Assembly: GCA_000383735.1 (NCBI GenBank)
Contig: KB912152.1
Coordinates: 4,482-18,609 of the forward strand
From: Verrucomicrobia bacterium SCGC AAA164-M04
GTDB lineage: Bacteria; Verrucomicrobiota; Verrucomicrobiae; Verrucomicrobiales; Akkermansiaceae
Length of the DNA: 14,128 nucleotides
Direction: 5' to 3'
Shown here: positions 6,883 through 14,128 of the stretch, piece by piece
Layout: each line of letters opens with the position of its first letter
Position numbering within the stretch: the first letter of the stretch is position 1
Made by a program: the position numbers and the translations under genes
Notes under the pieces: generated by a model
What the model was told of the DNA's origin: nothing
The model's database searches: none
The model's input: only the letters and a program-made list of their open reading frames with translations

Positions 6883-7334
6883 TTAATACAGAAAGCAATA
6901 GCGCGACGGATCAAGAGATGGAACGACTTCTCGAATTATCGACTAACCCCGAATTTCTCTCACAATTAGATTCGTTCAAGGAAAAGAAAGCGAATCAAAT
7001 TAAAGCAGAATATAAAGATAAAATCACGGCTCTTGAAAATGAAATACAAAATATCCGTGCTGAATTAAATGCAAAGCTAAGCGCCTTAGGCGTTGATATC
7101 GAAAAATCACCAAAGCGCCGATCAAGTAAAAACAATACCCGCCGAACGAAAGAGGCGACCCAAGAGTTACTCACTAGGGTCAAAGACCTCATAAGGCAGC
7201 ACCCTGGAATTACCGCTGGAGAGATTAGTGCGCAGATTAACGAAACCGCCTCACCACTACTCAGCCGATTGAAAAGCGAAGGGCATGTAAGGCCAACAGG
7301 GAAAGGTCGGGGGACGACTTGGAATCTTGCTTAA
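6879..7334 (+). CDS. Coiled-coil and winged-helix DNA-binding protein, function unknown
   Basis: 151 aa. Residues about 20-72 are a charged helical stretch with heptad-like spacing (ALENEIQNIRAELNAKLSALG), probably an oligomerising coiled coil. Residues 78-92 are a basic linker (KRRSSKNNTRRTK). Residues 95-151 look like a winged helix: helix LLTRVKDLIRQHPG, helix ITAGEISAQI, recognition helix ASPLLSRLKSEGHV, and a Gly-rich wing with a closing Trp (GKGRGTTWNLA). The order oligomerisation domain, basic hinge, DNA-binding domain resembles H-NS-like nucleoid proteins in plan, though not in detectable sequence. The gene is AT-richer than its neighbours, which suggests transfer or a different expression regime. 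No Shine-Dalgarno; the start codon lies in an inverted repeat, so autoregulation is possible. No certain family assigned. Confidence 0.85.
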   Translation: MFNTESNSATDQEMERLLELSTNPEFLSQLDSFKEKKANQIKAEYKDKITALENEIQNIRAELNAKLSALGVDIEKSPKRRSSKNNTRRTKEATQELLTRVKDLIRQHPGITAGEISAQINETASPLLSRLKSEGHVRPTGKGRGTTWNLA

Positions 7335-7359
7335 ATTCATTTATTTAAACACTCAAATT

Positions 7360-7410
7360 AAAAAAGACCGCTCGAACCAGCAAACAAGCTGTGTCTCGAG
7401 CGGTCTTTTT
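7360..7410. terminator. Bidirectional intrinsic terminator
   Basis: GACCGCTCGA (7366-7375) pairs perfectly with TCGAGCGGTC (7396-7405), extended by A5 (7361-7365) against T5 (7406-7410), with a 20-nt loop. It has T runs in both directions, so it ends the plus-strand gene at 6879-7334 and can also end the minus-strand gene at 7524-9470. Confidence 0.9.
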
Positions 7411-7523
7411 AAATTCTATTTACTGCCTAAATCTAACAGAGCTAAAATAGTATAATTTTCTTTTTATCCCCTAACCACGGATGCTTCCACCGATCAAATA
7501 AAACCTATTCTCACCACTCCAGA

Positions 7524-9470
7524 TTACTCAAATTTCTCGATTCCTATAACCTTGAGGGCCATCGCTTCAAATCTTGGATTTTTTCGCACCACCGAACGGA
7601 TTGATCGAATTACCGCATCTCGATCACGACTCGTCTCACCTTTGATCTCATCAATCCGATCGGCATTCTTAAGCGCAGCCTCCCAGCCCTTTGCGACTTC
7701 CTCATCCAGATAAGGAAGTGAGGCCGCGGCATGGATCTTGGGAATACGAATAGAAAAAGGAATGAGGGCGCGATCGATCGCAAAATCTGCAGCGGTTTCT
7801 TTGTTCCGGTCGACTAGTGGAAGCGAGGCAAGTGCCCGCAAACGGTATAGCCGGCCATCGAGAGGCACATCTGCCGTGATTTGACCCGCCACTTCAACGA
7901 CCTCTTTCCTCATCGGGAGGCTTTGGAGTGGATTGAGCGGATTAGCCTCCTCTTTGATCTTCTTATAAAGTTCCGCTCCCTCGGCTAGGTCCTCAGCAGA
8001 TTGCACAATGAGAGGCTTTCTCCAACCAAAGGAAGTTGCTCCAAGTAAAAGAACGCCTGTTGTCATTAGGCATAATCCGACGACCACTCCGAGAGCCCGG
8101 GACCATTTTTTGGGCGCGAGCTCTGGGGCGGCTTGGTGATTCTGGGAAATCACGAAGAGAACGAGAGAAGCGAGCAAAAGCGAGGGGCGATGGGCCGGAA
8201 CATCAAAGAGAGAATGCAATGGGACCATTGCTGAAGCGACGAGGCAGCCAAAACGGAGCGCGCGATCACGATTGCCCCGTTCACGGATGTTCCGATACCC
8301 ACCCACATAGATGAGGATCACCAACACCAAGAGGCAAAGAGCCGCGGGAAGCCCCCATTCTGCAGCCAGCCAATACCAACTACTTTCTGGATGGGCAGCC
8401 ACGGAAGTATGAGCCGTGACGGTCAGATCGCGATACTGCGGGAAGACCCAACGAAACTGACCTGAACCCACCCCTGTCAGAGGAAAGCCCCCAATCAGCT
8501 GAAAAGTATCCCGAGCAATCGGAACCCGGAAATCGACATCGTCTAGGGAGGCGACTTGTTCCTCGTCATCGGCGGCATTTTCACCAGCAAAAGTCTCCTC
8601 GATTTTTTCGACGGTGCCGGAAAGCCGTTCTTTGACGCCAAATTGGTTGAGGACAAACATCCCGACTCCCAGAAGAATGATCAAAGCGAAGGCCTTGAGC
8701 TCATTTTTCCCGAAATACCGCCACCCCAAACCGATAAACCACAAACAGGGCCCCAGGAGGCACAAAACGATTCCCGACCGGCTCATGTTCCAACTGAAGA
8801 CCGCCCAGAGGATCACTCCATTGGAAATCAGCAGGATGGCCATCCGGACAAATTGCTTGGAACGGATCGCTTGAAAGAAAGCCCCGAGCCCGCAAACAAA
8901 TCCTAGACTGAGAAGATTACTGTTATGATTTCGATTGGGGAAAAAACCGAAAGTCTCTCTCCCCCCTCGATTAAGCGCTAGTTGATTCTCAGAAATTTTT
9001 GCGATGATCGCGTAGAAAGCCACCGCCATCACAAACCCCATCGCCAATTGAGAAGTGGCGCGCGTAGAAAAGCGAAGCCCTAAAATCCAAAACGCGGCAA
9101 AAGCTAAAAAGAAATAGACCACATGATATTCTATGGCCATCTGCCATTGGATGACGTTTAGCTTTCCGGTTTCCACGCCAAGTGCTTCCAATCCCTCTCG
9201 CCAGCCAGGGCGACCAATAAGATCAGCAGGTAGAAAAGCACCCAAGCTGAGAAGAACCATTCCACATCCTAGAAGCAAGGAGGGGCGGGATAAACGAACC
9301 ACGCGAGAAGAGAACACCATCAAGAGCCCCAGAGGGAGAAGGGCCATGCCGATTCGGAGATGCCAAGGCGCGGACGCTCCTAAGACCACCAAGAAAATCG
9401 TCCCGACCAAAAACAAGCCGACCCGGGGAGGCGAAACCTCGCCACTTGCCCTTTCCGAAAAACCGATCAT
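7524..9470 (-). CDS. O-antigen ligase / Wzy-type polymerase family membrane protein
   Basis: 648 aa from ATG 9470; the frame extends to a TTG at 9482 with no support. About a dozen hydrophobic segments fill residues 20-480, followed by a soluble helical tail of about 160 residues. Family (Wzy_C) hallmarks, numbered from the TTG: FPNRNHNSNLL (181-191), the SRSG arginine at 235, a large charged non-cytoplasmic loop (about 285-365) ending in AHPESSWYWLAAEWG with His364, and the late HSLFDVPAHRP motif (423-433). Such proteins polymerise glycan repeats or transfer an undecaprenyl-PP-linked glycan to lipid A or protein; sequence alone does not separate these roles. It lies in the same direction as the glycan-initiating transferase at 11219-13153. 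A weak promoter candidate, TTGACT (9500-9505) and TATTGG (9479-9484) with a short 15-bp spacer, ends 8 bases before the ATG. Confidence 0.88.
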   Translation of the reverse strand: MIGFSERASGEVSPPRVGLFLVGTIFLVVLGASAPWHLRIGMALLPLGLLMVFSSRVVRLSRPSLLLGCGMVLLSLGAFLPADLIGRPGWREGLEALGVETGKLNVIQWQMAIEYHVVYFFLAFAAFWILGLRFSTRATSQLAMGFVMAVAFYAIIAKISENQLALNRGGRETFGFFPNRNHNSNLLSLGFVCGLGAFFQAIRSKQFVRMAILLISNGVILWAVFSWNMSRSGIVLCLLGPCLWFIGLGWRYFGKNELKAFALIILLGVGMFVLNQFGVKERLSGTVEKIEETFAGENAADDEEQVASLDDVDFRVPIARDTFQLIGGFPLTGVGSGQFRWVFPQYRDLTVTAHTSVAAHPESSWYWLAAEWGLPAALCLLVLVILIYVGGYRNIRERGNRDRALRFGCLVASAMVPLHSLFDVPAHRPSLLLASLVLFVISQNHQAAPELAPKKWSRALGVVVGLCLMTTGVLLLGATSFGWRKPLIVQSAEDLAEGAELYKKIKEEANPLNPLQSLPMRKEVVEVAGQITADVPLDGRLYRLRALASLPLVDRNKETAADFAIDRALIPFSIRIPKIHAAASLPYLDEEVAKGWEAALKNADRIDEIKGETSRDRDAVIRSIRSVVRKNPRFEAMALKVIGIEKFE

Positions 9471-9589
9471 GAAATAAACCAATACAATTCGGCCGAGAGA
9501 GTCAACGTCCCCACTTCAAACTTCTTGAAACGGAAGATGAAAAGAGAAAAAAGAAAAAGAAAAGCAAGGGTTGAGAGAGCCCTCTCAAT

Positions 9590-9630
9590 ATAAAATACAA
9601 AAGACCGCCCGCGATTAAACGGGCAGTCTT
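9590..9630 (-). terminator. Terminator of the 9655-11046 gene
   Basis: AAGAC-x-GCCCG (9601-9611) and CGGGC-x-GTCTT (9620-9630) form an 11-bp stem with an 8-nt loop. The mismatched pair is C-A on the plus strand but a U-G wobble in minus-strand RNA, and a T-rich stretch follows only on the minus side. It lies 24 bp after the stop codon at 9655. Confidence 0.8.
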
Positions 9631-9654
9631 GAGAAATCGTAATTTTGATTGATG

Positions 9655-11046
9655 CTATAGCTGCTTGCGGACTCGGAAGAATATTCTACCGATATCGGTG
9701 ATCGAGTGAATGACTTCGCTCGAAATCACCGCTGTTGTTGAAGCACCCTGTGATTCAATGCTGCCGTCGAGCTCATCCCATAGACTAATATCAGATTCGT
9801 TCAGATTATCCTTTGCAAAAATCGCATAAGTTTGCCCCTCCCGCGAGTTCCACGTGAGCGACACATCACCATTAGCAGCAGTAGAAATTGAAGTGATCAC
9901 GAGCGGCGAAATATCCTCATCAGCCACCAGACGCATCACTCCGGATCGGGAACCCGAAAAATTTCCTCCGCTCAGGCGCACGAAGAAGGGATAGAGTCCC
10001 TCCTCGACCGGGAGATCATCCCGCTTCGCAAAGACCACCTCGACCGAAGACCCCTCCGGAATCTCGGCCACTTCGATGGCCTTAGGGGACCCATCAGCGA
10101 CTTGGCGCACCCCAAGCAATTCAAGCTCAACTTCCTGTGGGGTAATCTCAAAGTTTTCGTAGGCCTCGGCTGTAAAGTCGCCGTCATCAACAGTGGCCCG
10201 AACAAGATAACCGCCTGCCTCGATGGGCTGGCCGGTTGCAGGAGAAGCGGGAAACCCACGCACCACGAACATCGGAGCCCTTGTTCCAAAAGCTCCAGAT
10301 TGATAGATGCGACTGGCAGTCTGCCGGACCACCCGAGAAGGATTATCATCGCTTCCAACCAATGGAGTGTCATCATTCAAAGCGACATTGAGACCATCAT
10401 AAGGGCCAGCCACACCGAGAGGTGCTGGACCGCCTTGGCTGGTATTGTAGGAAATCACAAGGGCGAGATTACCCGCCAAAAACTTCTCTTCCGTGAAATT
10501 GAATCGTGCCCGAAAGGCCCTACCGCCAAAGGGATATTCCCCGCCATCATCCAAGGTCGCAGGCCGCCAAGGAATGAGAAAGTCCTGAGTTTTCTCGGTC
10601 ACCAGGAACAAATCATCACCGAGGACCCGATAGATCGTCAGAGTAAGTGGGTGAAGATATCCCTCAGAATTTTCCTCGGCAAGTTGAGGCCAATTTGTGG
10701 CTTGCGCAAAATTCACCATCACGACGTCGACTGATTCCAGCCGTTGATTATCTATTTGTAAATCAACGAGATCGCCTAGACCTATGTCCGACTTACCATT
10801 GAGCCCGTAGCTGGGATAGGAAGGTTGGTCGATCTCAGGAATCCGCTGGAAAAGCACCTCGGAATTTGACCTTGGGAAATACTCTAGGGTGACTTCGAGA
10901 TTTGGAGGTTCCGTTGTCACTAAGGGAGATTTTAACTGCCCATCATACTCATGTGATAAATCGGTCCAGGACAAGTCGGCTTCAGCCGCGAAGGCCGCAA
11001 TAAAAGGCAAGCAATAAACAGCTACCAGAAATCGCCGAAGGTTCAT
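9655..11046 (-). CDS. Secreted protein of unknown function with a verrucomicrobial-type C-terminal domain
   Basis: 463 aa from ATG 11046; an in-frame GTG-type extension to 11073 would place nine residues before a normal signal peptide and is rejected. The N-terminus MNLRRFLVAVYCLPFIAAFAAEA is a Sec signal peptide with likely cleavage after AFA. The body is acidic, beta-rich and cysteine-poor, with several Ig-like stretches. The last ~85 residues (LTWNSREGQTYAIFAKDNL, then W, then TTAVIS, then RIFFRVRKQL) match a short C-terminal domain seen on many exported Verrucomicrobia proteins, recognisable by the LTW..S..G..Y.I and final FFRV pattern. No catalytic motif is visible. It sits inside the polysaccharide region but has its own terminator. 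TATTTA (11053-11058) ends six bases before the ATG, again leaderless-like. Confidence 0.85.
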   Translation of the reverse strand: MNLRRFLVAVYCLPFIAAFAAEADLSWTDLSHEYDGQLKSPLVTTEPPNLEVTLEYFPRSNSEVLFQRIPEIDQPSYPSYGLNGKSDIGLGDLVDLQIDNQRLESVDVVMVNFAQATNWPQLAEENSEGYLHPLTLTIYRVLGDDLFLVTEKTQDFLIPWRPATLDDGGEYPFGGRAFRARFNFTEEKFLAGNLALVISYNTSQGGPAPLGVAGPYDGLNVALNDDTPLVGSDDNPSRVVRQTASRIYQSGAFGTRAPMFVVRGFPASPATGQPIEAGGYLVRATVDDGDFTAEAYENFEITPQEVELELLGVRQVADGSPKAIEVAEIPEGSSVEVVFAKRDDLPVEEGLYPFFVRLSGGNFSGSRSGVMRLVADEDISPLVITSISTAANGDVSLTWNSREGQTYAIFAKDNLNESDISLWDELDGSIESQGASTTAVISSEVIHSITDIGRIFFRVRKQL

Positions 11047-11218
11047 TGAGATTAAATAATTAAGCGAAACCATTTAGAAAAAGTGAGTGGCGATAAACTG
11101 TTGCCCTGGAAAACCTAGGCTAATTCTTTGGCTATCACAAGTCGCAGTGCTTCTCCCTTTTACTTTCACTTTCAAAAAGGAGCGCGGCAACAAAAAGCAC
11201 CAGCCTCTCTTCTGATTC

Positions 11219-13153
11219 TCAAGACTCAGCCGAGCTCTCATTTTCATTAGAGGCCTCTTCTACCAATTGAAAATCTTTATCACATCCCCAGCGATAAAGC
11301 TTTAGTCCATGAGCCTTCGTTTCATTCATCAGCTCCGCCCACCGCTCGTCCGCGAGATTAGAAATTGTGACCACCAACCCATCGAGCCGCTCCTTTTTCC
11401 TGAGCCCCCCCAGTTGGTCTAGACCACCAAACACCTTAAAGCATCGGAAAAGCCTCCCCCTGAAGCTTCGATGCTCGTCCAAGAAGCCGACAATCTGAAA
11501 CTTCGAGATTCGTTCGCTCCCACCGACCTTGATAAAATCGATCAAGTGGGCTCCATTGGCTCCAGCTCCATAGACTAAGATCCGCTTTTTTGATGCATTT
11601 TCTTTTATCTCTCCGGACCGCCGCCGGTCCGCGCACACCGCAAATTCCCGTAACATAGCTGGGATTGCGCGGGGGAGTAACACCAGCCAGAGAGAAAACT
11701 GCCCGGCCAGCAAACCCGCTCGATAATCGGACCATGTCACATCCTCCTTGTTCAAGGACCAAACTAAGGAGGCCAGAAGACCCGACATCGAGAGGACCAC
11801 TCCCACCACAAAAAAGTCAGCAAAAGTCGGGCGGCTCCAAATTCGCCGGTAGGTATCAGCAATCTTTAACAGAACCATCCCGATGACCACAAAAAGGAGC
11901 AGATAATTGATTGACCAAACATGCTGCGCATCAAGTCGGCGGCCAAAATTTGTTTCAACAACCATCGCTAAAAAGCAGGCCAATAAGAGAGCCCCAACAT
12001 CATAAATAAAATGTAATCCTCGATTCGAGAGCCCCAAAGTTCGGCTCTTAATTTTGACGTGCATTAAATTGCCAGCCTCCGTCAGCTCGATCCGCGCAAA
12101 GTTGTTAATACTAAAGAGCCCAACAATTAAGAATCCAAATATGGTCACCACCACAGCCCTGCCTCCAGCCACCATCGGAAGAAGACACAAACCTGCGATA
12201 ATCACCGCAAAGAGCTGGATAATGAGAGCCACTTTCCGCTGGCTTAGCCCCATCTCGAGCAAACGATGGTGCAGGTGATCTTTGTCAGCTGAAAAAACAC
12301 CACCCTCTTTCTTCTCACCCTGAGTTTTCTGAAGTTCTCGGCGCGAACTGCGACGCCAGATCGCCAGGATGACATCCAGCAGCGGAACCCCCGCGATCGC
12401 GATCGGAAGCATGAGCGAACCAATGAGCGCTCGTTCTCCGGCGATGTCATTAGCTGAAGATGCGATAAAAAATCCCAGCATCATCGAACCCGCGTCTCCC
12501 AAAAAGATCCGCGCTGGATTAAAATTGTAAACTAGAAAACCCGCAACAGCTCCAATCATAATAATGATAAAAGCAGAATCTCTCCAGTTCCCGTTACTCC
12601 AAGCAATTGCTAAAATCATGCTGAGGCTCACGATCACGAGCCCCCCGCACAAACCATCCAAGCCATCGATCAAATTGAAGGCATTGATCAAACCGACACA
12701 CCAGATCACAAAAATGACCCACGCCGCCACACGAGGAATCTCAAAGCCAGCGATCGAAAACCCCTCGGGATAGTAAATGTAATAAAAAACCGCCGCCGCA
12801 ATCGCCTGCCCTCCCAGCTTCACCAGCGGCTTGAGGCCCGTCCGATCATCGATAAAGCCCAACAAAATCAAAATCGAGCTCGAGATTGTCCAAGCTATAT
12901 TTTTGGTGCCATGAAGCCCAACAAATAGATTTGGGAAGATGGCATCAGCAACCCAAAGGACGATGAGAAATGCCATCCAGACTGCCAATCCCCCGGCACG
13001 AGGCACCGGCGTCAAATGAACACGCCGTTCATCGGGCTCGTCCATCAGCCCGAGACGCGGCCCCACCGCGATGAAGATTCTCGTAAGAATTACCGACAAA
13101 AAAAACGCCGCCCCGAAAAAGGCGACGGTGTGGCTGATTGATAAGTCTTGCAT
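11219..13153 (-). CDS. Polyprenyl-phosphate sugar-1-phosphate transferase fused to a FlaA1/CapD-like Rossmann domain
   Basis: 644 aa. Residues 1-360 are a WecA/TagO-type transferase that moves a HexNAc-1-phosphate from a UDP-sugar to undecaprenyl phosphate at the inner membrane, starting a glycan. Its family motifs are all present: GFIDDRTGL with Asp102/Asp103, NAFNLIDGLDGL with Asn157, Asn160, Asp163 and Asp166, NFNPARIFLGDAGS with Asp220, and the cytoplasmic HLHH (293-296). About 10 membrane segments precede a second membrane block (about 383-497) like the N-terminal four-helix part of FlaA1/CapD/WbpM dehydratases. A Rossmann domain follows with RILVYGAGANGAHL (524-537). The catalytic SDR epimerase/dehydratase domain of those enzymes is absent. 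The extra part may bind a nucleotide and regulate or anchor the transferase. No frameshift is visible at the junction. ATG 13153 begins just before the first membrane segment. Confidence 0.92.
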   Translation of the reverse strand: MQDLSISHTVAFFGAAFFLSVILTRIFIAVGPRLGLMDEPDERRVHLTPVPRAGGLAVWMAFLIVLWVADAIFPNLFVGLHGTKNIAWTISSSILILLGFIDDRTGLKPLVKLGGQAIAAAVFYYIYYPEGFSIAGFEIPRVAAWVIFVIWCVGLINAFNLIDGLDGLCGGLVIVSLSMILAIAWSNGNWRDSAFIIIMIGAVAGFLVYNFNPARIFLGDAGSMMLGFFIASSANDIAGERALIGSLMLPIAIAGVPLLDVILAIWRRSSRRELQKTQGEKKEGGVFSADKDHLHHRLLEMGLSQRKVALIIQLFAVIIAGLCLLPMVAGGRAVVVTIFGFLIVGLFSINNFARIELTEAGNLMHVKIKSRTLGLSNRGLHFIYDVGALLLACFLAMVVETNFGRRLDAQHVWSINYLLLFVVIGMVLLKIADTYRRIWSRPTFADFFVVGVVLSMSGLLASLVWSLNKEDVTWSDYRAGLLAGQFSLWLVLLPRAIPAMLREFAVCADRRRSGEIKENASKKRILVYGAGANGAHLIDFIKVGGSERISKFQIVGFLDEHRSFRGRLFRCFKVFGGLDQLGGLRKKERLDGLVVTISNLADERWAELMNETKAHGLKLYRWGCDKDFQLVEEASNENESSAES

Positions 13154-13184
13154 GTTCTGCGTGTTAACGTTGCCAAACCCGTTG

Positions 13185-13213
13185 ATTTTACTTTAGCAGT
13201 AAAAGAAACTAAA
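13185..13213 (-). promoter_or_regulatory. Candidate promoter of the 11219-13153 gene with an overlapping palindrome
   Basis: Minus strand: TTTAGT (13208-13213), 17-bp spacer, TAAAAT (13185-13190), about 30 bp before ATG 13153. A perfect inverted repeat TTTTACT-5-AGTAAAA (13186-13204) overlaps the -10 box and could be an operator. It lies after the stop of the upstream methyltransferase gene. Confidence 0.35.
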
Positions 13214-13244
13214 GGTTTTGTTGGGGAAAGCCAGAAGGGTGGCG

Positions 13245-13934
13245 CTATCGCTTGACGGCAGTGACAAAATAGCCTGCAGGGAAGAGGGACAGCGTTTCAT
13301 TAAGCTTTGTTGGATTATGAGATCGGAGAAGAGAATAAATAATATCGCTATAAAACGCCAAACGTAGTTTTAGCCGTTTACCCAACCCGTTAACGCCTAC
13401 CGCACAGTGTGCGCTTGACTTCGGCCCCCAGGTTAATGGTTGCACTTCTATTTCTTCAAAACCATATTCAGATAATTTTTCTTCCCACCAAGATTTGGTT
13501 GGTCTGAAGTAATCGTTGGGGTGAGCATGAATCATGTAAATAAAAGGTGTAGTAGCAACAAAGAGCCCCTTCTTTTTGAGAGAACGGGTCATCTCAGTCA
13601 AAAGGAATGTGGCATCGAATACATGCTCAAAAGTATTCATAGCAAGAACAGTATCATAACTATTGTCTTCTACTGGAAATGCAGCTCCAACATCTACCAC
13701 CCAAGTCGGCTGAATTCCTGCGTCAATGTTGAGCGATTCATAAACCTTACAAGATAACAAGTCACGATAATCACACTTTAGCCCTCCTCCAACATCGAGT
13801 AACTTCCCAGAAGTATCACAACTATCCAGAGCCTCATATTGCATGGCCCTGAGTATTAGATTCCCAGGACGATGAAATTTTAAAATTTTTCGATAACGAC
13901 TGTAACTAGGGATCAAACTTTCTTTTTTTATCAT
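13245..13934 (-). CDS. Class I SAM-dependent methyltransferase
   Basis: 229 aa, Methyltransf_11-like. Motif I is KLLDVGGGL (44-52), the acidic end of strand 2 is probably Asp71 (NIDAG), and the YDTVLAMNTFEHVFD segment (93-107) plus the LKKKGLFVATTPF strand (119-131) are typical of small-molecule or sugar methyltransferases. The HAHPNDYFRPTKSWWEEKL segment (137-154) is common in methyltransferases of glycan loci. A role in methylating a sugar or lipid-linked glycan is inferred from position, 91 bp upstream of the initiating transferase in the same direction. The gene is clearly AT-richer than its neighbours, and an IS remnant lies 30 bp beyond its start, so it was probably acquired. No Shine-Dalgarno before ATG 13934. 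Confidence 0.88.
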   Translation of the reverse strand: MIKKESLIPSYSRYRKILKFHRPGNLILRAMQYEALDSCDTSGKLLDVGGGLKCDYRDLLSCKVYESLNIDAGIQPTWVVDVGAAFPVEDNSYDTVLAMNTFEHVFDATFLLTEMTRSLKKKGLFVATTPFIYMIHAHPNDYFRPTKSWWEEKLSEYGFEEIEVQPLTWGPKSSAHCAVGVNGLGKRLKLRLAFYSDIIYSLLRSHNPTKLNETLSLFPAGYFVTAVKR

Positions 13935-13963
13935 AACTTTTTTACAGGCTACTAATTTTTTGA

Positions 13964-14128
13964 AATCTGAGTGAACTCATCGCGCGTCACGGTGCTCCAG
14001 ATCATATTCGTAGTGACAATGGGCCCGAGTTTGTAGCGAAGTCCCTGCAGCAGTGGCTTGCCGAGGAAATGATTCGAACGCTCTATATTGAACCTGGTTG
14101 TCCCTGGCAGAATGGATTTGTAGAGAGT
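13964..14128 (+). pseudogene. 5'-truncated IS3-family transposase (integrase core), continues beyond the window
   Basis: In the frame of 13973 the translation contains ELIARHGAPDHIRSDNGPEF and later YIEPGCPWQNGFVES, hallmarks of the IS3/IS2-type rve integrase core: the second catalytic Asp in RSDNGPEF and the catalytic Glu in NGFVES. An in-frame TGA at 13961-13963 precedes it, and the HTH and first catalytic Asp are missing, so the left part was lost. The match begins abruptly next to the AT-rich methyltransferase gene, marking a recombination or deletion junction near 13961-13973. The 3' end lies outside the window. Probably inactive. Confidence 0.88.

Noticed and set aside
9539..9564. 26-nt uninterrupted purine run
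   Set aside because: Low-complexity intergenic sequence next to the O-antigen-ligase gene; no structure or repeat evidence for a function.
9972..10734. Alternative frames of 134 (minus) and 210 (plus) codons
   Set aside because: Both overlap the secreted-protein gene and show no domain; the signal peptide and C-terminal domain support the chosen frame.
1..14128. CRISPR arrays, tRNA and rRNA genes
   Set aside because: No spaced direct repeats, cloverleaf-like segments or rRNA-like stretches were recognised by eye.

Overview
The window reads as chromosomal DNA of a member of the Verrucomicrobiota (PVC group). This is inference from gene content. The ribonucleotide reductase is of chlamydial type. 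A secreted protein ends in a Trp/Phe-rich C-terminal domain common in Verrucomicrobia. Recognisable Shine-Dalgarno sequences are almost absent, and several genes instead have a promoter -10 box a few bases before the start codon. Most genes lie on the minus strand.

Layout. (1) 1-3760, minus: nrdB then nrdA in transcription order, encoding an aerobic class I ribonucleotide reductase. nrdA runs off the left edge and lacks its 3' end. The 218-bp gap between them holds three overlapping hairpins, and upstream of nrdB there is a good NrdR-box match. (2) 3760-4093: AT-rich gap with no gene. (3) 4094-6379, minus: tag (3-methyladenine DNA glycosylase I) and comM/yifB (an AAA+ ATPase), each with its own signals; the comM terminator lies just upstream of the tag promoter. 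(4) 6460-7334, plus: two small genes, one for an orphan RelE/ParE-like protein and one for a coiled-coil plus winged-helix DNA-binding protein, closed by a strong bidirectional terminator. (5) 7524-13934, minus: a cell-surface polysaccharide region with an O-antigen-ligase-type protein, a secreted protein of unknown function, a fused polyprenyl-phosphate sugar-1-phosphate transferase/Rossmann protein, and a SAM methyltransferase. (6) 13964-14128, plus: the 5'-truncated end of an IS3-type transposase, running off the right edge.

How they work together. NrdA and NrdB form one enzyme that supplies dNTPs. Tag repairs alkylated DNA, and ComM acts in branch migration during DNA uptake and recombination. 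The right-hand genes plausibly start an undecaprenyl-phosphate-linked glycan (11219-13153) and polymerise it or transfer it to lipid A (7524-9470). The methyltransferase and the IS remnant are AT-richer and look like the edge of an exchanged surface-glycan locus.

Most notable points: the NrdB radical position is Leu, as in a class Ic (metal-only) enzyme; the nrdB-nrdA gap has an attenuator-like hairpin set; start sites look leaderless in several genes; the glycan-initiating enzyme is a fusion; and the winged-helix gene has an inverted repeat over its own start codon. No CRISPR array, tRNA or rRNA was seen.
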